This document shows, piece by piece, positions 1 through 5,292 of a DNA stretch of 7,547 nucleotides. The notes beneath the pieces were generated by a model, which did no database searches, was not told where the DNA came from, and saw nothing but the letters and a program-made list of their open reading frames with translations. Position 1 is the first letter of the stretch, and each line of letters opens with the position of its first letter. The stretch covers positions 1-7,547 of the forward strand of contig JAGLRU010000077.1 of the NCBI GenBank assembly GCA_023136145.1, read 5' to 3'. The translations under genes and the position numbers were made by a program. This stretch comes from Alphaproteobacteria bacterium (GTDB lineage Bacteria > Pseudomonadota > Alphaproteobacteria > Micavibrionales > UBA2020).

Positions 1-44
1 CGTAAGTTATCTTAAATGACTATAAGCCATTTTTAAAAGTAATT

Positions 45-485
45 TCAAATGGCCTCTTTTGGTATTCCGGCGCGGGCGAGAGTGTCGGCTCGCTCGTTTT
101 CGGTGTGACCGTTATGTCCTCTGACCCATACCCAGTCAGTCTGGTGGCGTGGCAGTAGTTCGTCGAGATTTTTCCAGAGGTCAATATTCTTGACCTCTTT
201 TTTGTTGGAGGTTTTCCAGCCTTTGGCCTTCCAGCCTGTTAGATATTTTGTGACACCATCCATGACATACTTGCTGTCTGTATGGATTGTCACATGACAT
301 CGTCCTTTCAGGCAGGACAGTCCCTCGATAACCGCCTGCAACTCCATTCTGTTGTTGGTGGTGGAGGAAGCTATTCCACCATTTATGTCTTTTTCGTGTC
401 GTCCGTAACGAAGTACGACTCCCCATCCTCCTGGGCCGGGATTCCCGCTGCACGCGCCATCGGTAAACATATCAATATGTTTCAT
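45..485 (-). CDS. rnhA: Ribonuclease HI
   Basis: Degrades the RNA strand of RNA-DNA hybrids in the cytoplasm (primer removal, R-loop clearance). The 146-residue product is full length for bacterial type 1 RNase H. It starts with the first strand MFTDGACSGNPGPGGWG and keeps the complete catalytic set at the E. coli spacing apart from one residue: D9, E48 (in NNRMEL), D70 (in HTDSKYV), H124 (in RGHNGH) and D134 (in ERADTLA). The basic segment around residues 85-99 (WKAKGWKTSNKKEVK) matches the substrate-handle region. Its ATG overlaps the thrB stop codon as ATGA, so translation is probably coupled to thrB. No promoter of its own is visible. It is the last gene of an ispH-thrB-rnhA operon. The 44 bases downstream to the window edge hold no further gene and no convincing terminator. 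Confidence 0.97.
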   Translation of the reverse strand: MKHIDMFTDGACSGNPGPGGWGVVLRYGRHEKDINGGIASSTTNNRMELQAVIEGLSCLKGRCHVTIHTDSKYVMDGVTKYLTGWKAKGWKTSNKKEVKNIDLWKNLDELLPRHQTDWVWVRGHNGHTENERADTLARAGIPKEAI

Positions 486-1429
486 GCAATATGGTTTCTC
501 ATTTGATGGAATTTTAAAATCCGCACATACTCCAGCGGGTCTTTAGCTTTGACGATGATGCCTTCGACAGGATAAAGCATATCATAAAGGCGGGTGGACA
601 CAATGCGTAGAGCAGCCGCACGTCCGAAATAAGGCAGTGCCTCCAGTTCTTGCGTGGTGAGGGGGCGTTCTTTTTGGTAAGCGTTTAGCAGTGCTGCCGA
701 TTTTTTCGTATCCTGCATACCGGTGGATGTAAAGCACCATGAGTTTAGTGTCATCATCAGGTCGTAAACGAAAGCTTCTGTGCAGGAAAAAGAGAAATCA
801 AGCACGCCAGTTAGTTTTTGGCCTGTGAAAAGAACATTATCGGGAAACAAGTCGGTATGAATCGCACCAGATGGTATATCATGCGGTTGGTTTTTTTCGA
901 GATATTCCAGCTCTTTTTGTAAAAAAAGAAATAGCCCCGGCTCGATGGAGTCGGCCTTGTCGCCGCAGGAAGCGATCAGTTTTTTCCAGACAGGAAGGGA
1001 TATTCCGTTGTTCTGGTGCATCTCGAATTTTTCTCCAGCAAGATGCATTCGCGCTAATGTCGAGCCAATATTTGTGGCATGAAATTCTTCGATATGTTGG
1101 GGCCAATCTCCTTCCAGAAAAGTGGCGATTATTGCGGGCTTTCCCTGAAAGGGAACTGTTTTTTCTCCGCTTCTGCTTTTGATGATGGTGGGACAGGGGA
1201 TGCCTTTGCTACGCAAATATTCTATGAAGTTGATGCAGAATGGCAGATCCTCTGCTTTCGTGCGTTTTTCGAACAAGGTCAAGACATACATGCTTTGAGT
1301 TGTGACTAGCTTGTAATTCGTGTTTTCAACGCCATCAGCGATGCCTTCGAATGACACAAGCTTCCCGATGTCAAATAAGGTAAGATATTGCTTCAAGTCT
1401 TCTTTGGATATATGCGTGTAAACAGCCAT
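482..1429 (-). CDS. thrB: Homoserine kinase, type II (APH/choline kinase fold)
   Basis: Phosphorylates L-homoserine with ATP to O-phosphohomoserine, the step before threonine synthase. The 315-residue length is usual for the alphaproteobacterial ThrB that is unrelated to the GHMP-type E. coli enzyme. Visible features are an N-terminal lobe with a glycine-containing nucleotide loop (GIADGVENTNYKL, about residues 29-41), a Brenner-type catalytic motif HTDLFPDN with H191, D193 and N198, and the metal-binding aspartate D211 in GVLDFSFSC. The ATG lies 2 nt after the ispH stop. A Shine-Dalgarno-like AAAGG sits about 9 nt upstream, inside the ispH 3' end. The stop overlaps the rnhA start. Known relatives with this fold include other small-molecule kinases, but the motifs and the ispH/rnhA context fit homoserine kinase best. 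Confidence 0.94.
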   Translation of the reverse strand: MAVYTHISKEDLKQYLTLFDIGKLVSFEGIADGVENTNYKLVTTQSMYVLTLFEKRTKAEDLPFCINFIEYLRSKGIPCPTIIKSRSGEKTVPFQGKPAIIATFLEGDWPQHIEEFHATNIGSTLARMHLAGEKFEMHQNNGISLPVWKKLIASCGDKADSIEPGLFLFLQKELEYLEKNQPHDIPSGAIHTDLFPDNVLFTGQKLTGVLDFSFSCTEAFVYDLMMTLNSWCFTSTGMQDTKKSAALLNAYQKERPLTTQELEALPYFGRAAALRIVSTRLYDMLYPVEGIIVKAKDPLEYVRILKFHQMRNHIA

Positions 1430-1431
1430 TG

Positions 1432-2385
1432 TTAAGATCCTTTCAAAATGCCGGGAACATTGAAAGTAATTCGTTCCTCGGTCAAAGTAATAGTTTCCTC
1501 ATCGACTTCAAAAAATTTCCTCGCGGTTTTGACAACTTCCTGCACTAGAATTTCGGGAGCTGAAGCACCCGCCGTCAGACCGAGGGTTTTGATGTCCCTG
1601 AAATTTTCCCAATTTATATCTTTCGCGTTGTCAGCAAGAAAGGAACGGGGACATCCACAGGCTCTGGCGGTTTCAATAAGGCGGTTTGAATTGGAAGAAT
1701 TGCGCGATCCGATCACAACCAACGCATCGACCTTGGGCGCGATAGCACGAACCGCCACCTGACGGTTGGTGGTAGCGTAACATATGTCTTCTTTTTTAGG
1801 AAATGTGATTTTTGGGAAGCGTTTCTTCAGTGTTGCGATAATCTCCCTCGTATCGTCTACGGACAAGGTTGTTTGGGTGATATAGGCCGTTTTTTCAGGG
1901 AGTGTGACTTTAATATGGGCAACATCCTCTTTTTTTTCCACCAAAATTACAGAACCTTCTGGTAATTGTCCCATCGTTCCTATGACTTCGGGATGCCCTG
2001 CATGACCTATTAGGATGACCTGATGCCCCTCGCGATGGTGTGCTTCTGCTTCTCTGTGTACTTTGGTTACGAGTGGGCATGTGGCATCGATATAAATTAG
2101 GTTGCGACGTTGCGCCTCCTCCGGCACTTTTTTGGGAACGCCATGAGCGGAAAAAATAACCGGAGCCTGTTCTCCCTTCGGAACTTCATCCAGCTCTTTG
2201 ATAAAAACGGCCCCTTTTTTCTTAAGGTTTTCCAGCACATGTTTGTTATGTACAATTTCATGCCGTACATAGACAGGAGCACCGAACTTCCGCAAGGCAC
2301 GCTCGACAATCTCTATTGCTCGTTCCACTCCAGCGCAAAACCCGCGTGGACGAGCTAGAATGATTTTTAGCAGCGGTTTCCTCAT
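1432..2385 (-). CDS. ispH: 4-hydroxy-3-methylbut-2-enyl diphosphate reductase (IspH/LytB)
   Basis: Last enzyme of the non-mevalonate (MEP) pathway: an iron-sulfur enzyme that reduces HMBPP to IPP and DMAPP. The 317-residue product has the three cluster cysteines C17 (RGFCAGVERAI), C103 (DATCPLVTKVH) and C202 (ICYATTNRQ). It also has the substrate-binding histidines H42, H81 (SAHGV) and H131, the catalytic glutamate E133 (GHPEVIGTMGQ), the TQTTLS segment near 170-175 and SSNSNRL near the C-terminal third. First gene of the ispH-thrB-rnhA operon. The ATG has no recognisable Shine-Dalgarno. An in-frame TAA lies seven codons upstream, so no longer start is possible. A -10-like TATATT ends 7 nt before the ATG, which would fit a leaderless transcript. 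Confidence 0.97.
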   Translation of the reverse strand: MRKPLLKIILARPRGFCAGVERAIEIVERALRKFGAPVYVRHEIVHNKHVLENLKKKGAVFIKELDEVPKGEQAPVIFSAHGVPKKVPEEAQRRNLIYIDATCPLVTKVHREAEAHHREGHQVILIGHAGHPEVIGTMGQLPEGSVILVEKKEDVAHIKVTLPEKTAYITQTTLSVDDTREIIATLKKRFPKITFPKKEDICYATTNRQVAVRAIAPKVDALVVIGSRNSSNSNRLIETARACGCPRSFLADNAKDINWENFRDIKTLGLTAGASAPEILVQEVVKTARKFFEVDEETITLTEERITFNVPGILKGS

Positions 2386-2392
2386 TTGAGGG

Positions 2393-2422
2393 AATATATC
2401 CGTTTATGCTGTCTTGAGTCGA
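2393..2422 (-). promoter_or_regulatory. Candidate promoter of the ispH-thrB-rnhA operon
   Basis: Read on the minus strand: TCGACT (2422-2417), 18-nt spacer, TATATT (2398-2393). The -35 match is 4 of 6 and the -10 match 5 of 6. Transcription would begin about 7 nt downstream, at or very near the ispH ATG. The call rests on hexamer match and position only. Confidence 0.4.
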
Positions 2423-2442
2423 GGCCGTATGCGGAGTATCCT
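2414..2442 (+). promoter_or_regulatory. Candidate promoter of the lipoprotein-gmhA pair
   Basis: TTGAGT (2414-2419), 17-nt spacer, TATCCT (2437-2442); each hexamer matches the sigma-70 consensus at 4 of 6 positions. The start point would be near 2449, giving a short leader that includes the GAGG ribosome binding site before the ATG at 2463. Its -35 box overlaps that of the divergent ispH promoter. Confidence 0.4.
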
Positions 2443-2462
2443 GTAAGAAAATGAGGTTCATA

Positions 2463-2939
2463 ATGCGTATCATCGCTTTTCTGGTCGTTCTTTTATTGTC
2501 CGGTTGTGCCATGTTCTCCCAGTCGGAGGAGGGTTTTTTGTGTCCTAAAACGGGTTTTGTAGCCAATGCCTCGACTGTTATTTCCAATGGTGCGGAAGCA
2601 CGAATCGGAGGCTTTTCTGGAGAGTGCAAGTTTGAGAAGAATATGGTCGAGATTAGTTTGACGTTACCGTTTAATGCCAGAAAAGTAGCCGCAGAAGTAG
2701 CACTGAAAGAGAAAAAACTGTCCTACTTCATAGCGATTCTTTCGCCGGAGGAGGATATTTTGCAAAGAAAAGCTTTTTCTACGAAAATTGAGTTTGATAA
2801 AGATGGAAAGGGCGTTAGCGTTGAGGAACATATCCTCAAAATTCCGATGATTAATCCTTCGGAGGCTTACAGATATAAGGTTGCAATAGGTTTTGCGAAG
2901 ACGATTGACCGGACGAATTCCGGTAAGGAAGTAAAATGA
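2463..2939 (+). CDS. Small outer-envelope lipoprotein, function unknown
   Basis: I cannot name this gene. From the ATG at 2463 it encodes 158 residues with a short type II signal peptide MRIIAFLVVLLLSGC. The lipobox LLSG|C puts the lipidated cysteine at residue 15, followed by Ala, which is compatible with outer-membrane sorting. I chose 2463 over the in-frame ATG at 2451 because GAGG (2453-2456) sits 6 nt before 2463, whereas 2451 has little ahead of it and falls next to the predicted transcription start. The mature part has two further cysteines (27 and 55) that could form a disulfide. The rest alternates short hydrophobic strands with charged turns, suggesting a small beta-rich domain (inference). 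It resembles, from memory, conserved hypothetical lipoproteins of Rhodospirillales-type bacteria. Its stop overlaps the gmhA start (ATGA), so the two are very likely cotranscribed. Confidence 0.85.
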   Translation: MRIIAFLVVLLLSGCAMFSQSEEGFLCPKTGFVANASTVISNGAEARIGGFSGECKFEKNMVEISLTLPFNARKVAAEVALKEKKLSYFIAILSPEEDILQRKAFSTKIEFDKDGKGVSVEEHILKIPMINPSEAYRYKVAIGFAKTIDRTNSGKEVK

Positions 2940-3538
2940 CATTCTCTTATGCCGCTTTCTGGCAAGCTGAATTTGACGAACATGAGTCTGTTGGGAGGTC
3001 GACTTGCCACGCGCTCGTTGAGCCGTTTGAGGAATTGTTGGTGGCGGTCACCGCCAGCATTTCTGCTGGAGGTAAAATTTTGTTTTTCGGCAATGGCGGC
3101 AGTGCGGCGGATGCCCAGCATCTTGCAACAGAGTTGACCGTTCGTTACAGAGCCGATCGTGCTCCGATTGCAGCACTCGCGCTTACTACTGATACTTCTG
3201 CATTAACGGCAATCGGCAACGACTTTGGTTTTGACCATATCTTCTCTCGTCAGATTGCTGCGCTTGGCAAAAAAGGCGACGTGGCAATAGGCATCAGCAC
3301 ATCTGGCAACAGTCGAAACATCCTTAATGCGTTGATGGAGGCGCGGAATAGGGGGATTGTTACCGTCGGTTTAACTGGCAAGACCGGCGGAGATATGGCT
3401 TCCCTTTGCGACATTCTTCTTAACGTACCGTCGCCGACAACCGCCAGAATACAGGAAATGCATATCATACTTGGGCACATGCTGTGTGAGGCTTTGGAAA
3501 TGAATTTAGGTCTTGTCGAAACCGTTCCGAAGCAGTGA
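2936..3538 (+). CDS. gmhA: Phosphoheptose isomerase (sedoheptulose 7-phosphate isomerase)
   Basis: Converts D-sedoheptulose 7-phosphate to D-glycero-D-manno-heptose 7-phosphate, the first step toward ADP-heptose for the LPS inner core; cytoplasmic. The 200-residue product is a single SIS domain of normal GmhA length. Key segments are FFGNGGSAADAQHLATEL (about 50-67, with H62 and E66), the phosphate-binding STSGNS loop, the glycine-rich VGLTGKTGG, and the C-terminal ARIQEMHIILGH with Q173 and H181. These correspond, one residue shifted, to E. coli H61, E65, Q172 and H180. A good Shine-Dalgarno, AAGGAA (2924-2929), lies within the end of the lipoprotein gene, which it overlaps by 4 nt. No other heptose genes (hldE, gmhB) are in the window. 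DiaA, a related SIS protein, is less likely given the intact catalytic residues. Confidence 0.93.
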   Translation: MTFSYAAFWQAEFDEHESVGRSTCHALVEPFEELLVAVTASISAGGKILFFGNGGSAADAQHLATELTVRYRADRAPIAALALTTDTSALTAIGNDFGFDHIFSRQIAALGKKGDVAIGISTSGNSRNILNALMEARNRGIVTVGLTGKTGGDMASLCDILLNVPSPTTARIQEMHIILGHMLCEALEMNLGLVETVPKQ

Positions 3539-3562
3539 TGTAATTGCCTGATAATTATTTCC

Positions 3563-3590
3563 TTGTTATTTTGTAAAATTTGTGTATAGT
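3563..3590 (+). promoter_or_regulatory. Candidate promoter of the helicase gene with long leader
   Basis: TTGTTA (3563-3568), 16-nt spacer, TATAGT (3585-3590) preceded by TGTG. It is the best sigma-70-like pair in the gap after gmhA. It predicts a start near 3597 and an untranslated leader of roughly 240 nt before the helicase ATG. Confidence 0.45.
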
Positions 3591-3596
3591 GATTTT

Positions 3597-3840
3597 CGAG
3601 TTTAGATAACTCTATGCCTTACGCATTTTGACCGCGCCAATAAACACAAAAACAAAAAGCATGGTCAGTCATATCTAAAGAACGATATGAATGAAAGCAG
3701 TGCAACCGCTCTCCTTTCCTAGCATTTGTCAAAGAGTTGGAACCTGAGCACCTCTATGCTGTCAGGTTACTACGCTCTTAACTTCCTCGTCATGGTGATG
3801 CGGGGGTGCTGACACATGTTTATGTAAGGATATGAAATAA
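3597..3840 (+). other. Structured 5' leader of the DEAD-box helicase gene
   Basis: This covers most of the 302-bp stretch between gmhA and the helicase. Two simple hairpins are visible. TCATATC/GATATGA (3669-3675 with 3684-3690) has an 8-nt loop. AACCTGA/TCAGGTT (3741-3747 with 3762-3768) can be extended beyond an internal loop by AAGAG/CTCTT (3732-3736 with 3775-3779). A competing or pseudoknot pairing joins 3747-3755 to 3802-3810 (AGCACCTCT with GGGGGTGCT, two G-U pairs). The helicase Shine-Dalgarno AAGGA (3826-3830) lies 10 nt before its ATG, and TCCTT at 3712-3716 is complementary to it. Long regulated leaders are known for cold-responsive RNA helicase genes in other bacteria. A similar role here is inference. 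No known riboswitch was recognised. Confidence 0.45.
3756..3812 (+). CDS. Possible 18-residue leader peptide ahead of the helicase gene
   Basis: A short ORF starting ATG at 3756 and ending TGA at 3810-3812 encodes MLSGYYALNFLVMVMRGC. It ends 28 nt before the helicase ATG, just ahead of the helicase ribosome binding site, a usual position for a regulatory leader peptide. Its start sits in the loop of the AACCTGA/TCAGGTT hairpin, and its last codons take part in the competing pairing with the bases just before its start. No close Shine-Dalgarno is visible (the nearest purine run, GGAA, is about 15 nt upstream). Coding is therefore unproven. The peptide is hydrophobic with a Tyr pair and a C-terminal RGC. 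It could be chance. Confidence 0.3.
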   Translation: MLSGYYALNFLVMVMRGC

Positions 3841-5103
3841 ATGACTACTTTTGAAGATCTGGGTCTCCCGGATTCTGTTCTCGCTTCCATCAAGAAAATT
3901 GGTTTTACCTCGCCAACTCCGATTCAAGCAAAATCCATTCCGTTTGCACTGCAAGGACGCGACGTTCTCGGCTCCGCCCAGACGGGTACTGGCAAGACTG
4001 CCGCTTTTGGCATTCCGCTGATCGTGAAACTGATAAAAGAGCCGCGCAGTATGGGTGTTATTATGACTCCGACTCGCGAACTTGCGGCGCAGGTGCTATC
4101 GACGCTGCAACCGCTTCTTGTCGAACATCGCAATATTCAAACTGCATTGCTGATTGGTGGAGAGCCGATGCCGAAGCAATATCAGCAACTAAAGCGGAAC
4201 CCGCGTATTATCGTCGGTACGCCGGGGCGCATCAACGATCATCTGGAGCGTCACAGTCTCAACATTGCTAATGCCGATTTTCTGGTGTTGGACGAAACTG
4301 ATCGTATGCTCGACATGGGTTTTGGCGTTCAGATTGATAAGATTCTCAAATTTATGACGAAAACCCGCCAGACGCTGTTGTTCTCGGCAACCATCCCGCC
4401 GGAGATCGAAAGACTGGCTCAAAAATATCAGATTAAGCCGGAGCGTGTTTCAATAGGCTCTACAATCGCGCCACTCGCTAGCATTAAGCAGGAACTGTTG
4501 CATGTCAGCGAAGGTGATAAGTATACGCAATTTTTAAGTCAGCTCCATGAGCGCAAAGGCTCCATTCTTGTGTTCGTCAAAACAAAGCATGGCGCAAGAC
4601 GTATGGCAGAAAAGCTCTGTAAGGCAGATTTCAAGGCAGATACTATACATGGCAATCTGGCTCAAAATAAGCGTGACCGCGTTATTAGAGGATTTCGCAA
4701 TAAAAGATTTCGTATTTTGGTGGCCACAGATGTCGCTGCTCGCGGTCTTGATATTCCGCATATTGAGCATGTCATCAACTATGATTTGCCGCAATGCGCG
4801 GAAGATTACATTCACCGTATTGGTCGTACCGCGCGCGCAGGTGCTATAGGTGCTGCCGTTGCCTTTATCACGCCATCAGATGGAAGACTCTGGCACGCAA
4901 TTCACAAGCTAATGAATCCCGGCGATAAAACACAAGCTCCTCGTACAAACGACCGTCCGCAAAACAAACGTGGAAGAGGTGGCGGTGGATGGAGCAGAGA
5001 AGAACAAAGAAACCGCAGTTTTAAAGGTCCGCGTTCTAGAAGCAGAAAGTTCGATTCTCCTCGTAGTAAAACAGGTTCAGCTAGTCGTCGACATAGTGCG
5101 TAG
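3841..5103 (+). CDS. DEAD-box ATP-dependent RNA helicase, RhlE-like
   Basis: Unwinds structured RNA in ribosome assembly or mRNA turnover; cytoplasmic. The 420-residue product has the full motif set in order: Q motif (F4, then SPTPIQ to Q29), Walker A AQTGTGKT (46-53), PTREL (77-81), TPGR (127-130), motif II at 151-154, SAT (182-184), ILVFVKTK in the second RecA domain, ATDVAARGLD (295-304) and HRIGRTARAG (325-334). Motif II reads DETD rather than DEAD; the Walker B Asp and Glu are kept. After about residue 365 comes a basic, low-complexity tail rich in Arg, Gly and Ser, including RGRGGGG, typical of RNA-binding extensions in RhlE/DeaD relatives. It is preceded by AAGGA (3826-3830) and an unusual long leader. 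The compact core and tail favour RhlE over DeaD/CsdA, which is larger and carries a distinct C-terminal RNA-binding domain. Confidence 0.93.
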   Translation: MTTFEDLGLPDSVLASIKKIGFTSPTPIQAKSIPFALQGRDVLGSAQTGTGKTAAFGIPLIVKLIKEPRSMGVIMTPTRELAAQVLSTLQPLLVEHRNIQTALLIGGEPMPKQYQQLKRNPRIIVGTPGRINDHLERHSLNIANADFLVLDETDRMLDMGFGVQIDKILKFMTKTRQTLLFSATIPPEIERLAQKYQIKPERVSIGSTIAPLASIKQELLHVSEGDKYTQFLSQLHERKGSILVFVKTKHGARRMAEKLCKADFKADTIHGNLAQNKRDRVIRGFRNKRFRILVATDVAARGLDIPHIEHVINYDLPQCAEDYIHRIGRTARAGAIGAAVAFITPSDGRLWHAIHKLMNPGDKTQAPRTNDRPQNKRGRGGGGWSREEQRNRSFKGPRSRSRKFDSPRSKTGSASRRHSA

Positions 5104-5147
5104 GTTTTTTGGTTTATATAGTCATTCCTAAAGTTATTAAGAGAGTC

Positions 5148-5167
5148 CTCCCCGCCTTCGCGGGGGG
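5148..5167. repeat. GC-rich palindrome, half of a probable interspersed repeat
   Basis: CCCCGC (5150-5155) and GCGGGG (5160-5165) flank a CTTC loop and can be extended to 8 pairs with one G-U. A TTTT at 5173-5176 follows after five bases, so it could serve as a weak terminator for the helicase gene. The CCCCGC-GAAG-GCGGGG type of palindrome recurs between genes in many alphaproteobacterial genomes. Copy number here cannot be seen from one window. Confidence 0.5.
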
Positions 5168-5246
5168 CAGGCTTTTATGTTTCGGCATCCAAAAGGCAGT
5201 CCTGCCGTCATATAGACTTATAAGACTCGCAGACGCGCTTTTAGAC

Positions 5247-5265
5247 CCCCCGAACAAGTCGGGGG
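5247..5265. repeat. GC-rich palindrome, second half of a probable interspersed repeat
   Basis: CCCCCGA (5247-5253) and TCGGGGG (5259-5265) form a 7-bp perfect stem around an ACAAG loop. The flanks AGAC and TGACA resemble the edges of known intergenic palindromic repeats in alphaproteobacteria. It lies 28-46 bp beyond the tpsB stop, so it could act as a 3' stabilising or terminating hairpin for that transcript, but on the minus strand it is followed by TCTAAAA, not a T tract. Confidence 0.5.
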
Positions 5266-5292
5266 TGACAAGAGAAAGTGAAAGTTTTTAGA

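Larger units (their letters stand above)
5104..5292. other. Non-coding gap between converging helicase and tpsB genes
   Basis: This stretch separates two genes that end toward each other. It is more GC-rich than other gaps in the window and holds two strong palindromes (see the repeat entries). A further long-range pairing, GGCAGG (5166-5171) with CCTGCC (5201-5206), suggests a single folded element from about 5140 to 5270. It may also help stop transcription from either side, although neither hairpin is followed by an uninterrupted T tract. Confidence 0.6.

Noticed and set aside
1..44. Weak hairpin AAATG/CATTT near positions 15-35 as an rnhA terminator
   Set aside because: Only five A/T-rich pairs with a long loop and no T tract on the minus strand; insufficient for a call. 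No gene or RNA is visible in these 44 bases.
2451..2462. Upstream in-frame ATG at 2451 as the lipoprotein start
   Set aside because: It has no ribosome binding site, adds four residues before a complete signal peptide, and would begin at the predicted transcription start. GAGG is correctly spaced for 2463 instead.
2258..2629. 123-codon minus-strand frame across the ispH/lipoprotein promoter region
   Set aside because: It overlaps both divergent genes and their promoters, and its composition is not protein-like. It is a shadow of the real genes.
5109..5291. 60-codon plus-strand reading frame in the gap after the helicase
   Set aside because: It lies almost wholly on the palindromic repeats, starts at a non-ATG codon without a ribosome binding site, and its translation (DPPNKSGVTRES) simply reflects the palindrome. 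Not a gene.
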